This document shows positions 21,750 through 25,165 of a DNA stretch of 25,165 nucleotides, in pieces (position 1 is the first letter of the stretch; every line of letters begins with the position of its first letter). Below the pieces are notes generated by a model, which saw only the letters and a program-made list of their open reading frames with translations, was not told the DNA's origin and searched no databases. Source of the stretch: JASKKU01 sp964416905 (GTDB taxonomy: Archaea > Nanobdellota > Nanobdellia > Woesearchaeales > JASKKU01); contig CAYQFL010000010.1 of NCBI GenBank assembly GCA_964416905.1, positions 1 through 25,165 on the forward strand, written 5' to 3'. The translations under genes and the position numbers were made by a program.

Positions 21750-22165
21750 AAGGCGTTTATGTTCTTTTGATTGAAATAAAAAAACCTTCTACAATTAAAG
21801 TTGGTTCTTTAGGCAATGTTTCTTTTAATAAAGGGATTTATGCTTACATTGGCTCAGCTCAAAACTCTTTAGAAAAAAGGATTAAAAGGCATATTGCTAA
21901 ACAAAAGAAACTACATTGGCACATAGATTACTTAACGACAAAGCCTTTTGTGGATGTGTTTAAAGTATACTTTGCTCAACTTGATAAGTCCTTTGAAGAA
22001 AAGCTTTCTTTACATTTATCTAATTTTTTTCCTTATGTTGACAACTTTGGTTCAACAGATTCTTCAGCTAAGTCGCATCTTTTCTTTATTTCAAAAGATG
22101 ATTTTCCAAAATTTATTAATGAACTTAAGAAGTTTAGTCTTGAAGAGTATGTTATTTCCAAATAG
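21746..22165 (+). CDS. Uri/DUF123-type GIY-YIG nuclease-like protein (COG1833)
   Basis: A 139-aa stand-alone protein of the Uri family, an archaeal branch of the GIY-YIG superfamily. In it the GIY-YIG motif appears as KGVYVLLIEI at the start and KGIYAYIGSAQNSLEKRIKRHI for the YIG strand and following Arg-rich helix. KLHWHIDYLTTKP is also typical of the family. The family is often fused to or next to endonuclease III-like repair proteins, so a role in DNA repair or processing is likely but unproven. Here its partner by position is RNase HII, joined by a 4-base ATGA overlap. The C-terminal LHLSNFFPYVDNFGSTDSSA... continues the family pattern with a conserved FG-SD/S-C/S-like segment. Confidence 0.82.
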   Translation: MKGVYVLLIEIKKPSTIKVGSLGNVSFNKGIYAYIGSAQNSLEKRIKRHIAKQKKLHWHIDYLTTKPFVDVFKVYFAQLDKSFEEKLSLHLSNFFPYVDNFGSTDSSAKSHLFFISKDDFPKFINELKKFSLEEYVISK

Positions 22166-22169
22166 CAAA

Positions 22170-22178
22170 TTATATAAA
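22170..22178 (+). promoter_or_regulatory. TATA box of the 22205 gene
   Basis: TTATATAAA, centred about 31 bases before the ATG at 22205. It predicts a leader of roughly five bases. Confidence 0.5.
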
Positions 22179-22204
22179 ACTTAACAGGTTTTTCAGAGTT
22201 AAAA

Positions 22205-22777
22205 ATGATTGTCGAAGTTGAGAAAGGAGAAAATGCCGTTATTGACCGCAAGATTCTGCTTAAGGATGCTTTGCCTCATTGTAAACAACATGGTGCCATG
22301 ATTCGAGTTACTCCTGCGTTTGAGAATAAATTTAGCATTTGGCGATGTCCTATATGTCATGTTGGTTGTTTATACAATAATGATATAAAAGACGTTCATC
22401 CGGCTTTTTTAGATGGAACTCCCAAGAAACACAGGTCTGAGCTTTTTGAGAAGAATTACCTTAAACTTCAATCTCTTTTAAGCAAGAACAAGCTTGGCTA
22501 TAAAGTCCTAGGGCTTTCTTCTCTTTATCTTCAGGGCTTTGATATAATTGTTGATAAAATTAGCTTGGAATTAAATAAAGACGATTTGAAAAAGATTGAG
22601 CAAGAATTGAAAGATATTGCTTTAGATATAACTCCAGTTGAAAGAGTTATACAAAGATTTGAAGTTGAGAGTGTTGATGAAATAAAAACACGATTAAACA
22701 AAGATAACAAACTCAAATCTCAGCTTGAAAAGAACTTAGAAAATGATAAAGAATTAAAAAAATTCTTTGAAATTTAA
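22205..22777 (+). CDS. Uncharacterised zinc-finger protein
   Basis: Not recognised. The 190-aa protein opens with a short beta-like segment, then a probable zinc site made of C26-x2-H29 (HCKQHG) and CPICHVGC about 20 residues later. The middle section (about 75-135) looks alpha/beta: KYKVLGLSSLY-like strands followed by helices. The last 60 residues are strongly charged and helical with many Lys and Glu, probably coiled coil. No transmembrane helix or catalytic motif is seen. The CxxH/CxxC arrangement suggests a nucleic-acid or protein-binding finger. It has its own promoter and ends only three bases before the convergent zinc-ribbon gene. Confidence 0.65.
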   Translation: MIVEVEKGENAVIDRKILLKDALPHCKQHGAMIRVTPAFENKFSIWRCPICHVGCLYNNDIKDVHPAFLDGTPKKHRSELFEKNYLKLQSLLSKNKLGYKVLGLSSLYLQGFDIIVDKISLELNKDDLKKIEQELKDIALDITPVERVIQRFEVESVDEIKTRLNKDNKLKSQLEKNLENDKELKKFFEI

Positions 22778-22780
22778 TCT

Positions 22781-23185
22781 TTATTTCTTCTTTTTACTCT
22801 TAGGTTTCTTGAACTTTTTGGTAACAAGCATTTCATAACCGCAGTTATCGCAGGTAACAACTAATGTAGGAACTCCTTGTTTCATCTTCCTTTTAAATGG
22901 TTGCTGTTTTTCGCCTTTATGCTTACAACTTGGGCAAGTATACCGAATATTCGCAATCAAATCAGCCTCGTACTCTTTTGGGCTCATTGTTTCTCCACAA
23001 TTTGGGCAAACATAATCTGCTTTTTTGATTGGCCTTCCAGTTTTACTCCTTGGTTTAGACATAACTGCTCCACATTTAGGGCATTCTTTCTTGAAAACCC
23101 AAACAGTAATCTCTCCACCGTTTTCCAATTCTCGATCAGTATAATAAAAAACTTCTTCCATACTTTCAGGAAACTTTAATGCCAT
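22781..23185 (-). CDS. Multi-zinc-ribbon protein
   Basis: A 134-aa basic protein made largely of zinc ribbons. Four CxxC knuckles occur in order: CPKCGAVM (about 35-38), CPNCGETM (60-63), CPSCKHKG (84-87) and CDNCGYEM (111-114). They can pair as two full four-Cys ribbons. The N-terminus (FPESMEEVFYYTDREL) is conserved-looking and acidic, and the tail is Lys-rich (FKKPKSKKKK). The design suits an RNA- or ribosome-associated protein or a small transcription factor. It resembles, but is not clearly, an RPB9/TFS-type ribbon: the DPAET-like catalytic dipeptide of TFS is absent. It has a strong Shine-Dalgarno (AGGTGG at 23193-23198 on the minus strand) and shares a symmetric promoter with adk. Confidence 0.7.
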   Translation of the reverse strand: MALKFPESMEEVFYYTDRELENGGEITVWVFKKECPKCGAVMSKPRSKTGRPIKKADYVCPNCGETMSPKEYEADLIANIRYTCPSCKHKGEKQQPFKRKMKQGVPTLVVTCDNCGYEMLVTKKFKKPKSKKKK

Positions 23186-23220
23186 TTTTGAACCACCTTT
23201 TTTGTTTGTAAGTTGTTTAA

Positions 23221-23238
23221 TTTAAAAAATTTTTTAAA
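23221..23238. promoter_or_regulatory. Symmetric 18-bp bidirectional promoter element
   Basis: TTTAAAAAATTTTTTAAA is a perfect palindrome. Each half presents a TATA-like box about 40 bases from a start codon: the minus-strand zinc-ribbon gene (ATG at 23185) and the plus-strand adk (ATG at 23275). Both would have leaders of about 14 bases containing a Shine-Dalgarno. Confidence 0.5.
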
Positions 23239-23261
23239 ACCTTTTTATGAATCTTCATTTA

Positions 23262-23269
23262 GAGGTGAG
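23262..23269 (+). promoter_or_regulatory. Shine-Dalgarno of adk
   Basis: GAGGTGAG, five to six bases before the ATG at 23275. A nearer out-of-frame ATG at 23270 is not the start. Confidence 0.65.
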
Positions 23270-23274
23270 ATGTT

Positions 23275-23892
23275 ATGATAATAGTTTTGCTAGGACCTCC
23301 AGGGTCTGGTAAAGGCACACAAGCGAAGATGATTGCTGAAGAATTTGGTTTAAGACACATTTCTACAGGAGATTTATTGAGAGATGAAGCAAAAAAGGAT
23401 ACTCCTTTGGCTAGGAAAATTAAAGAAGTGTTAGAGCAGGGCAAACTTTTATCAGATCAGCTTATGCTCGAAATCTTGATGAATTCGTTGCCTGATGATA
23501 ACTATATCCTGGATGGTTTCCCAAGGACAGTATCTCAAGCAAAGATGTTAGATGATATTGCTGATATTGATTTTGTTTTCTTGATCGATGTTAGTGATAG
23601 CTCAATTATTGAAAGGATAGTTAATAGAAGGCTTTGCTCTAAATGTGGCAGGATCTATAATCTTAAAACAAATCCACCAAAGGACGATAATTTATGTGAT
23701 GTTTGCGGTTTACCTTTAGTTCAAAGAGAGGATGATAAAGAAGAGATTGTTAGAAAGAGGTTAGAAGAGTATCATAAACAGACTGAGCCAGTAATCAAAT
23801 ATTACGATAAACGTTTGATAAGAATTAACGGTGAAAGGCCTATAGCTGATGTGTTTAAAGAGATTGCATCGATAATAAAAGAGAAAGCATAG
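23275..23892 (+). CDS. adk: Adenylate kinase, bacterial type with zinc LID
   Basis: Interconverts ATP plus AMP and two ADP. The P-loop is LLGPPGSGKGTQA (5-17). The AMP-binding STGDLLR and the DGFPRT motif follow. The LID domain carries a four-Cys zinc site: CSKCGRIY (about 120-123) and CDVCGLP (about 143-146). The core ends with a helix after YYDKRLIRINGERP. At 205 aa this is the long bacterial (AdkE-type) enzyme. Many archaea carry the unrelated-looking shorter archaeal AdkA, so this gene may be of bacterial origin. It diverges from the zinc-ribbon gene across a symmetric promoter. Confidence 0.95.
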   Translation: MIIVLLGPPGSGKGTQAKMIAEEFGLRHISTGDLLRDEAKKDTPLARKIKEVLEQGKLLSDQLMLEILMNSLPDDNYILDGFPRTVSQAKMLDDIADIDFVFLIDVSDSSIIERIVNRRLCSKCGRIYNLKTNPPKDDNLCDVCGLPLVQREDDKEEIVRKRLEEYHKQTEPVIKYYDKRLIRINGERPIADVFKEIASIIKEKA

Positions 23893-23954
23893 TTTTACAG
23901 TGCTTACTATATTCCACATTAACTTTTTACGGATTATACGAGCAACCAATTCAG

Positions 23955-24410
23955 TTATTTTTTATTAAACCTTTTTTTATGAAACGAATCAAGAACCTTG
24001 AGCTGTTCACTAACATCCAAGTTTAACTTTTCAAAAACCTTCTTTACATTTTTGTTGATTAATTCTTCGATTTCTTCAATATTTTTGTCTTTATCGTCGA
24101 AATAAAAATCGTGTAAAAGCTCATGCGTTAAAATCACAAGCATAAGCAATAAATCATCTCTCACTTTCAAAGTTAATGGGTGAGAAAAACTTGGGCCTGG
24201 CCAATCAACTATGTATACTTCAATAGTTCCTCTTCGCCAGGATTTTCCAACAACTTCAGGAATTATTTTAATAATCTGTTCTATCTCGGACTTATACTTG
24301 TTTTCAAATTCATGACCAATTCTCTTTACTTCATCCCAAGTCCTGTTTACATGTTTGTGTCTGTTTAAATTCCTGAAATAAACATTTGAGTAAACAAAGG
24401 TTAGTTGCAT
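23955..24410 (-). CDS. Small HExxH zincin-like protein
   Basis: A 151-aa protein not assigned to a named family. The key motif is LVILTHELLHDFYF (about 91-104), an HExxH zinc-protease motif at the end of a hydrophobic helix. It is followed about 14 residues later by acidic helix residues (NIEEIEELINKN) that could supply a third, glutamate ligand as in gluzincins. Before it, GTIEVYIVDWPGPSFSHPLTLKVRDD looks like the beta sheet that precedes such a helix. No signal peptide or membrane helix is seen, so it is cytoplasmic. It is the size of known minigluzincins. The ATG at 24410 has a TATA box 26 bases upstream, giving a leaderless mRNA. Substrate unknown; activity inferred from the motif only. 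Confidence 0.65.
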   Translation of the reverse strand: MQLTFVYSNVYFRNLNRHKHVNRTWDEVKRIGHEFENKYKSEIEQIIKIIPEVVGKSWRRGTIEVYIVDWPGPSFSHPLTLKVRDDLLLMLVILTHELLHDFYFDDKDKNIEEIEELINKNVKKVFEKLNLDVSEQLKVLDSFHKKRFNKK

Positions 24411-24431
24411 TTTTGATTATTTGTATGCTTG

Positions 24432-24440
24432 TATTAAAAA
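24432..24440 (-). promoter_or_regulatory. TATA box of the zincin-like gene
   Basis: TTTTTAATA on the minus strand, centred 26 bases before the ATG at 24410. Confidence 0.5.
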
Positions 24441-24483
24441 TGTTTAAGGAATAAAGTTGTTCTTCAGCTTTAGGCTTATTAAA

Positions 24484-25152
24484 TTATTTTAAAGGTATTT
24501 CGTACTCGAAAAGATAAGGTTCTAAGTTTTTATTGTATCCTAATTCAAAAACGAATTTAAGTGAATTTGCAGTTTTTGGAACTCCCTCAAATAGCACATA
24601 ACCCTTTTTTGTAACACCGGGATAAATTTTAGAAAAACCATCAATAGTCCCACCGAATGTTCTTTCATATTGATTTTTCTGATCGTCTATAATTACCATA
24701 CCTTCTGGTGAGAAATATTCGCTTTGGTTCCCAATATTTTTAATTTCTAGATCAACTCTAAGGTACTGCTTTTTCCCAATCCAATCCTCAGGTTCAAAGA
24801 ATCCCGCTTTAGTTACAATCACTTCAAAATTTCCCTTACTTATTTTTTTATTGATATCTATGGCATTTTTATTATATTCTTCTTCAGAGCTTTGCATAAC
24901 TTTTTGATTAGAACTATTTATACCTAAGTCTTCGATGCCTGTTAGAAAAATTCCATGAAAAAATCCAACGATGACATTTACAATCACTGCTGCTAAAAAT
25001 AGGGCTATTACCAATCTTATGAGTCGCGAGATAATGTTTTTGGATTTTTGTTTTTTATTTCTCTTTTCGCCTTCTTTTTTAAATCCTTCGAATTTGGCCC
25101 CGCATTTTGGACAATATTCTGCATCTTCGGGAAGGGGTGAACCATAATCCAC
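24484..25152 (-). CDS. Zinc-ribbon/DUF4352-like membrane protein, 5' end uncertain
   Basis: Membrane protein with a cytoplasmic zinc-ribbon remnant (GSPLPEDAEYCPKCGAKFEG), a basic linker and one transmembrane helix (about 44-67). The extracellular immunoglobulin-like domain resembles DUF4352: NFEVIVTKAG near its start, YLRVDLEIKNIGNQSEYFSPEG and ERTFGGTIDGFSKIYPGVTKKGYVLFEGVP. Proteins with this layout are common in archaea and bacteria and have no firm role. The start is uncertain. The first usable codon is a GTG at 25152, but the frame stays open to the window edge, so the gene may begin outside. Even read to the edge, the first Cys pair expected before GSPLPEDAEYCPKCG is replaced by Ser and Tyr (SVDYG). 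Confidence 0.65.
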   Translation of the reverse strand: MDYGSPLPEDAEYCPKCGAKFEGFKKEGEKRNKKQKSKNIISRLIRLVIALFLAAVIVNVIVGFFHGIFLTGIEDLGINSSNQKVMQSSEEEYNKNAIDINKKISKGNFEVIVTKAGFFEPEDWIGKKQYLRVDLEIKNIGNQSEYFSPEGMVIIDDQKNQYERTFGGTIDGFSKIYPGVTKKGYVLFEGVPKTANSLKFVFELGYNKNLEPYLFEYEIPLK

Positions 25153-25165
25153 ACTGATTGTGACG

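Noticed and set aside
22877..23179. Plus-strand ORF of 100 codons opposite the zinc-ribbon gene
   Set aside because: The opposite strand has four zinc knuckles and a strong Shine-Dalgarno; this frame has neither start signal nor recognisable content.

Overview
The window reads as part of a low-GC archaeal chromosome, most likely a DPANN lineage of the Woesearchaeota/Pacearchaeota kind. The evidence is: Alba; an overlapping Nop5-fibrillarin pair; a NOG1-type GTPase; an archaeal-type alanyl-tRNA synthetase; archaeal TATA boxes set about 25-30 bases before start codons; and 'KGQA'-type N-termini on secreted proteins, which are common in DPANN genomes. Mixed with these are bacterial-type genes (GyrB, threonyl-tRNA synthetase with the bacterial editing domain, zinc-LID adenylate kinase), as DPANN genomes often show. 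The lineage call is inference; no rRNA gene is present.

Layout. 1-2300: an MscS channel converging on a NOG1-like GTPase, then tRNA-Arg(TCG). 2279-2622 is the longest stretch without a clear gene. 2600-8950: a flavodoxin converging on a gyrB-alaS operon (minus strand), then an RlmD/TrmA-type RNA methyltransferase. 8949-10262: a secreted, pilin-like DPANN protein. 10357-13322 (plus strand): a COG1407-type phosphoesterase, Alba, Nop5-fibrillarin and tRNA-Glu(TTC). 13461-16418: a PRC-barrel protein, then a tight run of a TtuA/NcsA-type tRNA thiolase, a short MscS-like membrane protein and a doubly anchored extracellular protein. A minus-strand thymidylate kinase follows. 17211-18892: three related surface proteins, two of them clear paralogues. 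19156-22165: thrS-rnhB-uri, joined by ATGA overlaps. 22205-25165: an unknown zinc-finger protein, a triple zinc-ribbon protein and adenylate kinase sharing a symmetric divergent promoter, a small HExxH zincin-like protein, and a zinc-ribbon/DUF4352 membrane protein at the edge.

Most of the content is housekeeping: translation (AlaRS, ThrRS, two tRNAs, tRNA/rRNA modification, the C/D RNP core), DNA topology and repair (GyrB, RNase HII, Uri nuclease, Alba) and nucleotide supply (Tmk, Adk). The less familiar part is the cell envelope set: two MscS-type proteins, a pilin-like protein, the 15264 membrane protein and the 17.2-18.9 kb surface-protein cluster.

Two start styles recur. Many genes have a TATA-like box centred 25-30 bases upstream of the start codon and no Shine-Dalgarno, which implies leaderless mRNAs; several starts were chosen on this basis. 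Alba, the surface proteins, ThrRS, the zinc-ribbon protein and adenylate kinase instead have a Shine-Dalgarno and a longer leader. No mobile element, CRISPR array or rRNA was seen.
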